Part shown: in pieces, positions 20,335 through 32,721 of the stretch
How positions within the stretch are numbered: position 1 is the first letter of the stretch
Layout of the letters: every line of letters starts with the position of its first letter
DNA from: Biomphalaria glabrata
Lineage: Eukaryota; Mollusca; Gastropoda; Planorbidae
Direction: 5' to 3'
Length of the DNA: 64,000 bases
Assembly (NCBI RefSeq): GCF_947242115.1
Contig: NC_074719.1
Span: 34,193,769-34,257,768, forward strand
Program-made: the position numbers and the translations under genes
Notes under the pieces: generated by a model
Seen by the model: the letters and a program-made list of their open reading frames with translations, nothing else
What the model was told of the DNA's origin: nothing
Databases searched by the model: none

Positions 20335-21215
20335 CCCAGCACAGCCAAGGGAGTTTTGAGTTTAAAACCCCCTACCAGGGGGTTTTGCAGTCAAATTCCC
20401 CTCTTCTGTAAAACAAAAAAAAAATGATGTAAACGACAATTCCCCAATTCCAAGAGCATAGCTAAAGGGGGGGGGGGGGTATTTTAAACACCTCCGAAAT
20501 TTATGATAAAACAACCCCTCTTCAATATAAGACTAACCATACATCAGTCACCAGATTCTATGAGCATAGCCAAGAGTTGTTTTTTTGTTTAAACCCCCCT
20601 TAAGTAGGGTTTGAAGCTAAAAAAAATACCTCTTCAGTATAAAAAAAAAAGCAAATTACACACTCAAAATTATATGAGCGTAGCCAAATGGGCTTTTGAC
20701 TTTAAATCTGCCCTCCAGCAGGGTTTCAAGCTAAGAAATATCTCTTCAATATAAAAAAAAACAAATTACACACTCAAAATTATATAAGTGTAGCCAAAGG
20801 GCGTTTTGACTTTAAACCCCCTTTCAACAGCATTTGATGCTAAAAAAAATACCTCTAAAATATAAAAAAAAAAATTATATGAGCGTACCCAAGCCAAGAG
20901 GGTGTTGAGTTTAAACCCTCTCCTGCAGAGGGCTTTTTTTAAAAAGTAACCCCCCCCCCCCCCGATGGTTTTGAGTTTAAAATCCCCCTACAGAGAATTT
21001 TCAGGTTGAAAACCTTTCTCTACAATATTATTCTAAAGCAAACTAAAGTCACCAAATTCTTTATAAGAGTAGCTAAGGGAGTTTTGAATTTGTTAAGAAA
21101 TAACAACTCAAGAGATTTTAATTTTAAAACTCCCTTACAGATGATTTTGATAAAAAACGTCCCTTTTCGATATAAAATCTAAAGCAAAATACAGTCACCA
21201 AGAGCGTAGCCAAGA
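20335..21215. repeat. ~100-bp GAGCGTAGCCAAAGG-family tandem array
   Basis: About eight diverged units sharing TATGAGCGTAGCCAA, TTTTGAGTTTAAACCCCC, AAAAAATACCTCTTC and AAATTACACACTCAAAATT. Several units contain expanded G or C runs, as near 20467 and 20951. Homologous to 12755-13215 and 63790-64000. Confidence 0.88.
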
Positions 21216-21299
21216 GAGGTAACAAATTTCTACTGGTGGCTGGGCTCCATTAATAAAGTGCAGTGAATAGTCATCTGACGAAATTGCAAAAGACTAAAT

Positions 21300-21665
21300 G
21301 TAGCTCAACAAAAAAGGCTAAGACGGATTTTAGGAGTCAGTAATATTTTTTTTAATAGAGATTGGGTCTCAATCAAGGAAATCCTATGCCGAACTGTGAG
21401 TCGACCCCTTAGTAAGGTTGTGACAGAGCGTCGCATAACGTTTGTGGGACATGTTCTCCGACAAAAGGAATTACGCATAATAAGAGTTGCGATGACATTG
21501 AGGCCATTACGATGAATGCGCAAAAAGGGAAATCCCAGTATAACTTGGCGCCACACTTTCATGGAGGACTTCAGAGCAGAGTGGGAAGAGGCTTCAGACA
21601 TTGTAGGTGACAGATTTTTGTGGAAGCAGCTTGCTGCCCAATGCGCTGAATGGTGCCTGAGGATC
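21300..21665 (+). mobile_element. LINE reverse-transcriptase C-terminal fragment, copy 1
   Basis: The plus strand reads KRLRRILGVSNIFFNRDWVS, then TERRITFVGHVLRQKELRI, then GNPSITWRHTFMEDFRAEWE. This is the conserved tail after the RT domain of many LINEs (RRILGIS...W, GHVLR, TWRRT). One stop interrupts the GHVLR-TWR stretch. Its downstream flank runs to about 21770, and the whole is repeated in 21775-22238. Confidence 0.85.
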
Positions 21666-21774
21666 TAAGTAAGTAAGAATAGCAGATTAGGTTTTTTGAA
21701 AAAACACTTTTTAATAGCAGGATAATGCACTGTAGATACCTCAGAATATGCATTTTGTTGGCGGCGGGGTTTTT

Positions 21775-22238
21775 ATTTTAAAACTCCCTTACAGATGATT
21801 TTGATAAAAAACGTCCCTTTTCGATATAAAATCTAAAGCAAAATACAGTCACCAAGAGCGTAGCCAAGAGAGGTAACAAGTAAGGTTGTGACAGAGCGTC
21901 GCATAACGTTTGTGGGACATGTTCTCCGACAAAAGGAATTACGCATAATAAGAGTTGCGATGACATTGAGGCCATTACGATGAATGCGCAAAAAGGGAAA
22001 TCCCAGTATAACTTGGCGCCACACTTTCATGGAGGACTTCAGAGCAGAGTGGGAAGAGGCTTCAGACATTGTAGGTGACAGATTTTTGTGGAAGCAGCTT
22101 GCTGCCCAATGCGCTGAATGGTGCCTGAGGATCTAAGTAAGTAAGAATAGCAGATTAGGTTTTTTGAAAAAACACTTTTTAATAGCAGGATAATGCACTG
22201 TAGATACCTCAGAATATGCATTTTGTTGGCGGCGGGGC
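21775..22238 (+). repeat. Tandem duplicate of 21122-21770 with internal deletion
   Basis: Starts with TTTTAAAACTCCCTTACAGA, as at 21122, and ends GCATTTTGTTGGCGGCGGGG, as at about 21770. The two copies are nearly identical except that this one lacks about 190 bp (equivalent of roughly 21220-21410), joining GAGGTAACAAG directly to TAAGGTTGTGACAG. It carries the second copy of the LINE fragment (21886-22133). Confidence 0.93.
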
Positions 22239-22534
22239 TCAGAATCCCACTGGGGGAGCTCTCAGTTCTCCCACAGACCCCCTTGCTGGCAAAGGCGGAG
22301 AGTCTACTATTTTTCCACTAGCTCCAGGAAGAACCTATTGTAGGGTACAATAAACGTCTTCCGAAGAATGAAGGGTCAGAATGTAAAAAATTAATTATGT
22401 ACACATGTATATTTGGCAGGGGGGGGGGGGGGGGGAGGAAAAATCCTGGCTACGCCCATGTAATAATGTCTTTACATCCATGATGAAGATCCATCATCTG
22501 ACAATTATAATTTAAATCTGGATAGTTCATATCA

Positions 22535-22810
22535 TGTTTCTGTAAAGGTGACAAGGTCATCTGTTTTTATAAATGTCATGCTTCTATGAATGATTAAAAA
22601 TATCATGTTTTTGTGGTCCACGGTTTATGAGGGTGTCATGTGGCCTGCACAACAACCACCACCTTCACTTTTACCCATCTAATGTCAGATACCATTAAAC
22701 TAGAGCTGGGTGGATTCTGAAATAAAAAATCTCAGTCTTCACCAGGATTGGAAAACGAAACCCCTCTGCTTGTAATCGAAGCTTCTCCACTCAGCCACCC
22801 TGGCTCTTGT
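22535..22810 (-). mobile_element. Old tRNA-derived SINE
   Basis: The reverse complement shows a tRNA-like head (GGTGGCTGAGTGGAGAAGCT), the GAAGACTGAGATTTTTTATT body and the GTCATGTGGCC/CATCTG-type tail of the SINE at 3281-3570. More diverged and with a small internal insertion around 22575-22605. Confidence 0.8.
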
Positions 22811-23669
22811 GTACATGTGTAGGCTGTTACATTAGTTCAGAAAATGTGTTCGATTAAATTAGTATTACATTGTAGAGTCTATACAAGATTTTTTTAAAAC
22901 ATTACATGATGCTCAAAGGGTCACTTTTATAAAGAATATTCTGAGACCTTTAACAATTCAAAATTTGTCATAGTGGCATCCTTGAGGCCATTTGGGTGTC
23001 CCTAGCGGCCCACCGGGCATTTGCCCAAATAACCATATAGCCAGTCCGCCTCTAGGTCCAATAGAATGCTTAAGTTATGATAAACATTACATAGATCTAG
23101 GGCGTATTATTTTGAAGGGAGGGTAGTTTATATTCCCAATGCCTACCGGGTTGTATTCCTTATTTTTGTATTTTCCTTTCCTTGAAGAATTGCATCACTA
23201 AGCTATTGAGAACCTGGAATCTGCCTCCCCCCCCCCCCTTTTAATTGTTAGTAGGAAGTTTCATGAAGCTTAGATCTAGATTAGTGTTTTAGATGCATGA
23301 GAAGCACAGGTGCTGCTGGACTAATGCCATTTAGGAGTATTTTTTTTATAAATAAAAAAAAAAGGGAGATAATAATAAATGGCTGTAACTACCTTTGAAA
23401 CATCAGGTTATTGTAATGGACCATGGCAAAAGACTTAACCTAGTATATATGTTCACAAATAATAAAGGGGTGGGGATTTATGATGATGCCATGTGCACAC
23501 TTTAAAATGATCTAGTGTGTATAACGCTAGACTTGAAGTTTCTAGTACAAGATTCATCTTGTGGATTGTGAATACATAGTCAAGTTGAGGGGAGGTTAGT
23601 AACTATTTTAGTTTTCATACTTTTGTGGTTTTAATTATTTTTTTTATTTTTTTTTTCAAATTATTTTAG
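22811..23669. other. Gene B upstream region; nothing specific recognised
   Basis: AT-rich with a poly-C run near 23226 and a transposon-like scrap (CTAGCGGCCCACCGGGCATT) near 23003. The gene B 5' UTR exon and promoter must lie here or farther upstream, but I cannot identify them. Confidence 0.4.
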
Positions 23670-26600
23670 ATGCGAACTTATCAAGAAGTCTCAGATACAG
23701 TTGAACAACTAAAACATTTGGATGAAATAAATGAATTCCTACACAATGTTTTCGATGAGATAAGTTTGGTGAGATTATATAAGGCATACTTAGAATATGT
23801 ATTAACAAATTTATTTATTTAGCACTGAGTTATCTTACTACAGTTATTGCCTAGGTAAATTAAAATGTCAAAATTCCTTGATTATCTTAAAAGATGTATG
23901 TGCCCACTAACCTGGAATTAGAAAAGTATTGCTTCTATATACTCCTGCCTGAAAGAAAAAGGGAGAAAAACAACTGCACTTCATGTATTCGATGAAGATA
24001 TGATAAGTAAATAGAAATTAACCTTTTATAGCTATCAAAGGTAAAAAAAAAGAAATACAAATATGATTAATTTCAATAGCTACAAAAAAAAAATGAATGT
24101 AAATACTTGATGTGCAATACCAGACTAAGAAGATTTATGAAAGGACTGGAAGATTTATAAAAGGTGAAGTGGGTTGACCTTTTTTCTAAAGATTTACTTT
24201 ACTTTTGAAAATTATTCTTAAGATGATGATGTTGCACTAGAAAATAATTTGACTAAATCTATTGCAAAATGTTTAAGATGGTATTGGTTTTCTTATTAAG
24301 TTAAAATACAATTTACATAATTATTTTTAAACTACCAGAATTCATTTTACATCTTTTTATTATATTTTTTGTCCATTTCAAAAACTTGCCATGCTTAAGT
24401 AAAATTTTTAGTAAGTTGACTGCTATAAGGAGATGTGTATCATTTTTAAATACAGGCATAAATAAATTTCATAGTTGTAGATATCTCTGTTTTTAGATCA
24501 AGAAGAAAGGTGAATTGTGGATTGAGGAAAATGAAACTTCAACTTTCACAGAAATGAAAGAATATATTACTGGGAAAACTTCAGAAATTTTACAACATAC
24601 TATTTCAGTAGCAAGTATGTTTTAATATAATCATTTACATATTTTTTTTAATAAATAATTTTTTGCTTTGTGAAGCTGTAGATAACCATTCTTTTATTTT
24701 AGTGCATATTTCTGTTGATTTTTTATTAACAATTCTTATGCATTTGATATGCGGCTGTAATTTTAATTAATGATGTTTTGTTAAAGGTACTTTCATTGAA
24801 AATTTAGTTGATACTGCTCCAGTTTCAAAACAAGTTGATAAAGATGGTGGAGTTGTTAAACCTGGAGTCTGTCCTGAAGGTTGTAAAAATAGTTTATTTT
24901 ATTGATAACATTTACCCTAATCCAAGGAAAGTAATTTTTTAATTTGAAATTTTACATCTAATTAATGTAATAACATAAGGCTATTTGGTTGTACAAATTT
25001 CACAATATAAAATAAAAATATGAATAAATTGTACTTATTGTTTCAGAGAATCAGACCTCAGAAAAGATCAATGTCAATAAGATTAATTATTTGTTTACTT
25101 CACAAAGTACAAAATTAAAGAAATTACAGCAAAAAGTAATTGAGCAGCAAATGATCAATGAAGATCTGGGCAAGAAACTAGATACATCGCTACACAAAGA
25201 TGAACAGGAAACCCCTTTACAATTGAAGGACTTACAAGAAAATTTGAATAAACAGTTAGACAGGTTTAAAGAAGATGTGATGTCTGAACTCCACTCTGCT
25301 GGTATCTTTATCACACATTTACAAACTCAGTGGGAGACTTGGTTGAAGGAACAAAAGAGTAATAAAGAAATAAACTTGTTGCAATTAGGCTTAAAGGTAA
25401 GATTTAATGTATTTGAACAATCATTCTCAGTGAAGACTGGGATTTTGAATTATCTGATTTTTAGGATGCCCTGGGTCCAGACAATGTTAGAAAGCAGTTA
25501 TTTCAGATGTGCCTAAATATGCAGGTCGCTATTGGGACTGTGTAAAGGTAAAGTTGTTCTCTCAGACCTTATGTATAATAGGGCAGATAATGGTCATCAG
25601 TTTCTATGGTCCATGATTAACTAGGATGTAACGTGTCCCCAACTTTTAGAGCTGGGTGGACTAAGGGACAACTTAAGATCCCGAAATTAAGAATCCTAGA
25701 ATGAACAAGGATTTAAACCTGGGGAACCCTGGTTGAGAAGTCAAGCTCTTAACCACTCAGCCACTACACTTTCTATTGGGACTGTGTAGTCACTCACCCT
25801 TGCTTGATATTTAGATGGGAAGACATTATTATTAGGCATATTTAAGAATCACATTTTAGGTGTTATGGTTTGATTCTCTCAAGGCTGTAATATAAAATTA
25901 AACAAGATTTTAAAAAAAATAGAAATAGCAAATCATGCATGACATTTACTCTAACATTTAAAATTCATATATCACTTTTCTCTTGGGTGTAAACTTTATT
26001 AGAAGTATTCTTCTTATTTTGTTTGTAATGCAAAATTGTTGTTGTTTTTTTAATACAGGCCAATGACAAGATAGTGATACAAGGACAGAAAAACTTGAGC
26101 ACCACTCAGGAAGACATTTTAAAGACTCCTGATCATCTTGGTAAAGTTGTGCAGATAAGAATCATTTGATTTAAAATAAGTATTCAAATTAAATAAATTG
26201 TCCAGATATTTTGCTTTATGCTAAATTAAAAATTTAAGTGTAAATATATATATATATGTATATGTATGTATATATATTTAGACCATTGTTAATCATCAGA
26301 TGTTATCAAAAATTTCTAACATACAAGAAGAGTTAATGCAAATACCACTTTAACATTTTTAGCACATAAATAATTTAATTGCAATGAAATAGAAATTATT
26401 TCAAAGTATGAAGCACCATATTTGTCTTCATTCAAAAATGTCATTTTCATAAAAATAAAAAAAAAACTAAAGTTTGGCTTACATTAACTGAACTAACAGT
26501 ATTGGTACTCATATTTTTTTTTTTTTAAATGGAGCAAATCCTAACTTTAGTTATTGATAGGGTGTTTCAGAGTTTTTGATGTAATATTTAAATTCACTAG

Positions 26601-29600
26601 TAAATGAGATTTTTTTTCATTCTAAAAACTTTTTAAAACTAACTAATTAAAATAGTTTAATTTAAAATGTAGGCCTACTTTACTCAGAGAAATAACTAAA
26701 ACACTCATTAATAATGTATGGGGATTTTTATTTTAAAGTTACATTAAAGTATTAATTGTAACATTAGTGAAACCTCTATTTTTGATTTTAGGAATAACCA
26801 GCAAGAATTTATTTTAAGTGTATTGTTTGTGGAACTATTTGACTTTCACAAATTTGATTAAAATAAAAATGTTTACTCATGTTTTCTTATGTTCATCTCA
26901 AATTAGCTAAGGCTGACACCCATAATGACTTTGAGAAAGAACTTAATGAAATAAAAGACAATTAGTGTGAGTATTTGACCTAGATGTTTACTTTTGTATC
27001 CTTTACTTTAATAGTTTGAGGGTAGGACAACATGTTTAAATGATTATATTAGGCTCTCTTTCTGAAATCAAAATTGTGTTTTCCCCTATACAAAATTAAG
27101 CGTTAAGAAGAAAAGCAAAATGATGGCGGCATTCAGCGCATTTTTTGAACTATTGCGTGCCACAGTGTGATGAAGTATGTCCACTATTCAGTTAACACTA
27201 TCCTATGGGGAAGGATATCCTCTGACTATCTATCATAGAAAAATAAAGAGAGCCACTTCATGATGGAAATTGGTAAAGGAAATGTATAAAAGTTAAGAAT
27301 GGTTTGATGGTATAGGGCAGGACAGAATTTAGTCTTTTAACTCCCCATTTACATTGTCTAAGTAACTAATGCATTTTTATAATTTCACTTTTTTTTAGCA
27401 CAAGTCTTACGCAAAGTAAAAAATGTAGAAAGAGAATTGATGAGATTAAGTGAAAGACCAGGTTAGTGGATAATTATTATAATTGCAGCCCTTCAATAGT
27501 ATCTTTTATAAGTGAAAAAATTCCTTCTGTGTTTGGATAATTACTTTATTAATGAAATAGTTCAACATAAGTTTTCAACAGTCTTTTTTCCACATTTTAG
27601 TATTATTTTTATTAAAGTGCCCTTTTTTAAGAATTTTTTTCTTCATAAAATAGAAACTAAATTTAGAAGCTCTTTATGAATTTCAGAACTTCTTTGCCAA
27701 ATAGTTAGTGATAGTGATGTTGATTGTTTTGAAGGCTGTCCTCACATCGTAGGTAAGCTCAACATTTTTTAATTTTTTAAGCTCATTAGACTTACGCCTT
27801 TTGAAACAGTTTCAGCAGATCAGTAGTAGATTTTGATCAACTAGACCAGTGATGCCCTAAGTAAGGCCCGCAGGTCTCACCCAGCCAGTGACGTGTTTTT
27901 TTACAGCCCACTGAAATCTCTCCACAAAAAAAAAATTATTTTTCCCTACGTTTTCCCTCTTTTAATGAACAAAACATTAAACAATTTTATGAAATCAAAC
28001 CTATAAACAAATAAGGTGGTATTCTTAGTTTGAGATGCAATTGTAAGATTGCACCTAGAGTGAAGGATTGATGAGAATATTTACCAAAAAGAGACAATAA
28101 AATTAGTTGGCTGTTAAGCTACAGTTACTCACTTTGTGAGTAGAAACCTGAATCCATTTTTCGATGGCCAAGGGGAAAAAAGTGCTTGCTAGTAATCATG
28201 GAAGAAATGAATCCAGAAAAGAATAATGCTGTCGAAGCTTTCAACCTTTACACATGAAAATTACAAGGCAGGTGAAAGATATAGGTAAATATCTCTATTC
28301 GATGATAAGTTTACTGACATATCTGATACTCTCAAAATCTTGGTATTTATTTGTTACAAACAGCAGTTTGAAGTCAGAGAAGTTAGTATTTTAAAAAAAA
28401 GCATGCATGGGGCTACTACTGGCGAAGTCCTGTCCAAGAAGTTTCAACCATCACAGAGGATCTTCCTTGGGAGAAATTAGTGCTGAAACATTAAAAGTCA
28501 CAAAAAAGATGCTAAACATAGTGGAAAGACGAGATACAGTTTGCATTTTATGTTGAAGCCATTTTTAGAGGCCCCCGAAAGGGGAAAAGACGCTATTAGT
28601 TTTGTGCGAAATGTCTGTGCGTCCGTCCCGTTTAGATCTCGTAAACTAGAAAAGATATTGAAAATCCGACATCACAATATTTTAGACCAGGGGTGGGCAA
28701 ATTACGGAACGCGGGCCACATGTGGCCCGCCGAAGTGTTTTATGCGGCCCGCCTACACCTATAGAAATCAGGTGTGCCCACAGTATATACATATAAAAAT
28801 GCAAATATTTAAAATAATATCTATATGAATTATTGAAACGTTTTATAAAGTTTTAAGTAAACGAAGATTATGCTTATTGGCTATACATCATATCACTCGA
28901 TTCAAGACACAATCTCTGAATGTTGGGTAGGCTTGGAACAAGATGGCAAGTGTAACAACTGATGGAGCTCGATCTTTGACTAAGACAATTAAAAAAAAAA
29001 ATATCCCAACCATAAACTCTAAACAGGAAAGTTTGCACAAAGCTGCATGCAATTTAATTTATGTAAAAACAATAATGCGGTAATAATCAGACTTAGTAGA
29101 GCTGGATAAGTTATCCACGGGTAGTTCCGATTTTTGAACAAAATAATACAATGTATACGCTAGCTTAGCACGGGAAGGCAAATGAGGTATGAAATCTCAA
29201 GAAAGAAATTGTTATGTTACTTGAAGGACATTGACTGTGACCTTGTTACCAAGAGTGGAAGACAGATTTCATAATTTTACTATAATTACTATTGCAATTG
29301 GTTGTTAACATATGAAATGTAAATGCATTTTAAATCTTTTCCAACAAGGTCTTCCCATTTCTACAGGCAAACAAAAGAAAATAGTTTTGTCATTTTCCTT
29401 TGCTGAAAGGTGAAACTATTTTTAGTGAAATAATTAAAAGTACAACACTTATTAAGATTCCTTAACTGTGCAATTTATAAAAGCAAATTTTAAGATGCCA
29501 ATAACCAGTCTTCAATACCATCAGCTCACCATTTATCGCAGAAGCTGATTCAGCTTCAGAGGACATAACTCCAAGCAAAGAGAAGTTCCAGTCATTACTA

Positions 29601-32506
29601 CCACGGGAGTCTTATGGGTGCCAGAAGCTGTATTTCTTCACCTAAAAAAAACTTTGCTGCTGTTCTCACTATTTGAGTACACATACATCTGTTCTTCTTC
29701 TCTGTTCTCATTTTACATGTTGGAGGGTTCAGTTCAGTAATTCTACATCTGAGATGAACCGTGCAGTGGTTCCCGGATCAGGCAGTTCTCCGAATAGTCT
29801 TTGGAGAGTCTTTTTCAGGTCTCTTGATTTAGTATGCACCATTGAAGGGACATGGTCAGCATTCTCTGGTGATGCTCCACAAGGGCAGGTTTCGCTCTTC
29901 CCGACATTCAACTTCCGGAACATATATTATTGTCTCATTCAGTGAGCAAACGATGTTTTGTGGAAACTAAATTAGTATAATCACTGGTCAATGTTGACTG
30001 ACTGTAATTTGACAGCAATCACAGTGGTAACAACTAGTAAGCTAGTTCCGCAGTTCCGGAACATTATGCACGAGTGTAAAAAGTAAAATACTGCACATTA
30101 AGTAAACTGTATATTTGTGGAGATATTGTGATATAAAAAGACAACAGCAATTTAAAAAAAAATCGTAAAATTGAATTCGAAAGTTGCTAGCTGTTGTTGT
30201 AATTTTTTTACGCGGAGTCTGAAAAAAAAGAAAGAATCGTGAATATAATACAGTGTAAATATGAATTAAAAGATATTCTACACAGTTAGCTAGCCGCCGT
30301 GTATCTAAGATATATACATATATGCGGCACGCCATTCCCAAACTTTTCTTAATGCGGCCCTCGATACAAAAAGGTTGCCCACCCCTGTTTTAGACCATTC
30401 AAAGTTCTGATGCAATGGCTACTTTTTTTTTTCTGAAAGCGAAAAAATCTAATTTTTAAAATCAGTTATGCAGGCATTTTTTTAAAGAGAAAAAGCTAAT
30501 TAATATGCATTAAAAGTTAGACCTACATTAAAACAAATAGTAATCTTGTAAACATTATTTTCGTAAACATTTTTTTATTGAGGAAATAATTTCTTTTTTT
30601 TTTTTTTTTTTTGTTGAGCATTCGAAAAAGAGATTGATCCGTTTCAAAACAAATACATCTATTATAAGACTTCAGTTAGGCCAGTAGAGGTGCGGTAGCT
30701 GATCGGTAAAGCGCTTGGCTTCCGAACCGGGGGCCCCGGGTTCAAATCCTGGTGAAGACTGGGATTTTCAACTTCGGAACCCTTAGGCGCCTCTGAGTCC
30801 ACCCAGCTCCAATGGGTACCTGATATTAGTTGGGGAAAAGTAAAGGCGGTTGGTCGTTGTGCTGGCTACATGACACCCTTGTTAACCGTAGGCCACAAAA
30901 ACAGATGAACTTTACATCATCTGCCCTATTGACCACAAGGTCTGAAAGGAGAACTAGTTAGGCCAGGTTCACATCTAACTTTGCATTCACTTGCACCTAT
31001 CCTTTGATCTGCTGTACCGTTGGGGCACTACACAAGATCTGTCAACCTTCTTTCTCCATTCTTATCTCTCATTTGTCTTTGATATAATTTCATTTGGATG
31101 TTCTTTCTAAAAATATTGAAGCCTGCCTGGGTGGATCACTTCGGGGGCCGATTTTGAGTTTGTGTTCCCACACAAACTGTCTTTGCAATCTTGTTATCTT
31201 TGATATGGAAATAAAGGGAATAAATGGTACTTAATTAGAGATGTGGATGTATATATCATACCAATTCCCTTATTACGTTTTGACACGTTCTTCCTTCATC
31301 TTTGCATTCTCGGAAATTTTGCATAATTATTCATAGTCGATGACAGTACACGAATCAATCCAAATATTAACCAATTAGTTAATCAATTAGCAGTAATTCA
31401 TTGTTTTTTATACAGGGAGCTAAATCCTGCAATTTTCAGATAAATGGCAGTAATTAGCGGTTCTTTCCCCTTGGATATGCTTTCATTAAATAAAAGTAAT
31501 CTTTTTTCCATTGCTTGTTCTCTTTGGATTTGTGAATGTTTTTTTTTTCTTCACACACACACACACACAAAGTTTTTACTCTATTTTTAGCCATTTATCA
31601 CATATCCATATTCATTTTGCAGGTCATCATGAACAACAAATATCAGAAGATGGAGAGGTTGATCTACATGAATATGTTAAAGACTGCAAGAATAATGCAG
31701 CTCATACACAATTTATACCAGTTAAGTCACTACGGTTAAAACACCTACTTAAAGGGTACCATGACAAAGATGTGTACAACCTCATCAAAGCTGCAGCTTT
31801 TCTTACTGTGAGAATCAGTGTCACCATGATCAGTCCACACAGACCAGATGTTTGGCCAAATACAGAGGTTCCATATTTTTTATTTAACATGATAGGAAGT
31901 CAACATTTAAGAATGGCAAGTGGAATAGTGAAAGACATTATACCTGACGATGATAAATCATGTCCCTGTGACAAATGTCAACATTCAAACACACCAAGCC
32001 AAAAATGGTGGAGAATTGGAGTGCGCACAGCAGCTAATGTAGTTTTTGATGACATCGAGGCAGGTCACTCAGTGATAAGATTGTTTTACGATACAGAAGA
32101 TAGTCCAGAGTTCCTAGTGAGAAGTTTGGAAGAGGAAGCTCTTGTAGAAAAAAATATTAGTGAAGACTGGTGCACACTTGACTATATAACTTGTGATGCC
32201 AAACTAGTCAAAAGACTTGATAGGATGGTGAATCGTTATAATGAACTGTCTGGAAAAGTAACTGAAAAATACAAAAACTGCCAAAACCAGGAGAAATTAA
32301 TGTTCCTAGTTTCACATCCTCATGGCTTATGTAAACAGATTAGTATTGGTCAATGGGAAACAAATTCATTGGGAATTTACTTAAAGTTTACTTACTCCAC
32401 ATATTCATGTCCAGGAAGTGCTGGAGCCATTGCCTATTTTGTAGGTAAGGGGTTGCGTACTCACAGCGGAAATATGAAATCTGGACTTAGCTATTGCAGT
32501 GGTTAG
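23670..32506 (+). CDS. Gene B: coiled-coil, trypsin-like pseudoprotease paralogue (one TAG exon)
   Basis: Nine exons: 23670-23768, 24497-24614, 24787-24879, 25047-25396, 26059-26140, 26907-26966, 27399-27461, 27687-27752, 31623-32506 (about 604 codons). Exon 1 differs from gene C at only a handful of its 33 residues. Residues 1-73 form the N-terminal region (LWIEENE). Exons 4-7 are strongly charged and heptad-like (KLKKLQQKVIEQQMINEDLG). The last exon is trypsin-like: GSQ...ASGIV, a CPCDKC cluster, TAANV (Asn449 in the His position), HPHG, and CPGSAGA (Ala577 in the Ser position). Both catalytic residues are lost, so it cannot work as a serine protease. The 60-nt exon 26907-26966 contains an in-frame TAG at 26963-26965, where gene C reads CAG; because that exon is phase-symmetric, skipping it would keep the frame. 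No signal peptide is visible. The role is unknown; scaffold or decoy functions are guesses. Confidence 0.75.
25425..25477 (+). mobile_element. SINE body fragment just after gene B exon 4
   Basis: CAGTGAAGACTGGGATTTTG and the following ~30 bp match the SINE body, starting about 28 bp past the exon 4 donor (25397). A 5'- and 3'-truncated scrap. Confidence 0.75.
25545..25772 (-). mobile_element. tRNA-derived SINE with 16-bp TSD
   Basis: The reverse complement starts with the tRNA-like head (GTGGCTGAGTGGTTAAGAGC) and ends with the CATAGAAACTGATGACCATT tail. Flanked by CTATTGGGACTGTGTA at 25529-25544 and 25773-25788, a perfect target duplication. In gene B intron 4. Confidence 0.92.
28565..28679. 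repeat. Dispersed repeat, host site of a hAT insertion
   Basis: Contains CCCCCGAAAGGGGAAAAGAC and GTCTGTGCGTCCGTCCCG, then a stretch ending ACATCACAATATTTTAGAC. The sequence resumes after the hAT (28688-30387) at 30396. It is weakly related to 14005-14110 in reverse. Class not identified. Confidence 0.5.
28688..30387 (+). mobile_element. hAT transposon (GTF2IRD2-like), deleted copy, 8-bp TSD
   Basis: Terminal inverted repeats CAGGGGTGGGCAA and TTGCCCACCCCTG, with TTTTAGAC on both sides (28680-28687 and 30388-30395). Subterminal GCGGCCC-type words are also mirrored. The interior keeps a transposase scrap in the plus frame (KMASVTTDGARSLT near 28939-28985), like GTF2IRD2-type hAT proteins. The element was nested into by a LINE piece (29729-29923). 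The same family is inserted in gene C at 51495-53019. Confidence 0.93.
29729..29923 (-). mobile_element. LINE C-terminal fragment nested in the hAT
   Basis: 64 codons with CPCGASPENADHV, the CPCG...EHV-type motif that follows the RT/RNase region in many LINEs, ending in TARFISDVELL and a stop. The corresponding region is missing from the sister hAT at 51495-53019, so it is an insertion there. Confidence 0.78.
30685..30955 (+). mobile_element. tRNA-derived SINE with 11-bp TSD
   Basis: The head GTGCGGTAGCTGATCGGTAA with B-box GGGTTCAAATCC is followed by the family body and tail. Flanked by AGTTAGGCCAG at 30674-30684 and 30956-30966. It is the best preserved tRNA-like head in the window and lies in the last intron of gene B. 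Confidence 0.93.
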
Positions 32507-32715
32507 ACATAGCCATGCTTGTTCTTTGTTAATCAGAAAAAAAAAATTACAATATTTTATTTTTTTTGACATGGATATCTTATTGTTAGAACTGAAATAT
32601 TATAATAATAATCATTGTAGTTTTAAATAATATCTATAGTATTTCTATCATTTCATTAAAATAGAATAAGTTTATATAGATTATAAAAAACAAGGTACAA
32701 TTATATATATTGATA

Positions 32716-32721
32716 AATAAA
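32716..32721 (+). promoter_or_regulatory. Candidate polyadenylation signal of gene B
   Basis: AATAAA about 210 bp after the gene B stop, in AT-rich sequence. Position and context fit; no transcript support is available here. Confidence 0.5.

Larger units (their letters stand above)
20229..22459. mobile_element. Composite repeat element bounded by CATGGGCGTAGCC ends
   Basis: The left end reads CATGGGCGTAGCC followed by a ~22-G run. The right end is GGCTACGCCCATG, preceded by a G run, giving a 13-bp inverted match. The interior contains the ~100-bp repeat array, then a LINE fragment present twice. A comparable end occurs at 36600-36613. The outer duplication is unclear, so the single-element interpretation is inference. 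Confidence 0.55.
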
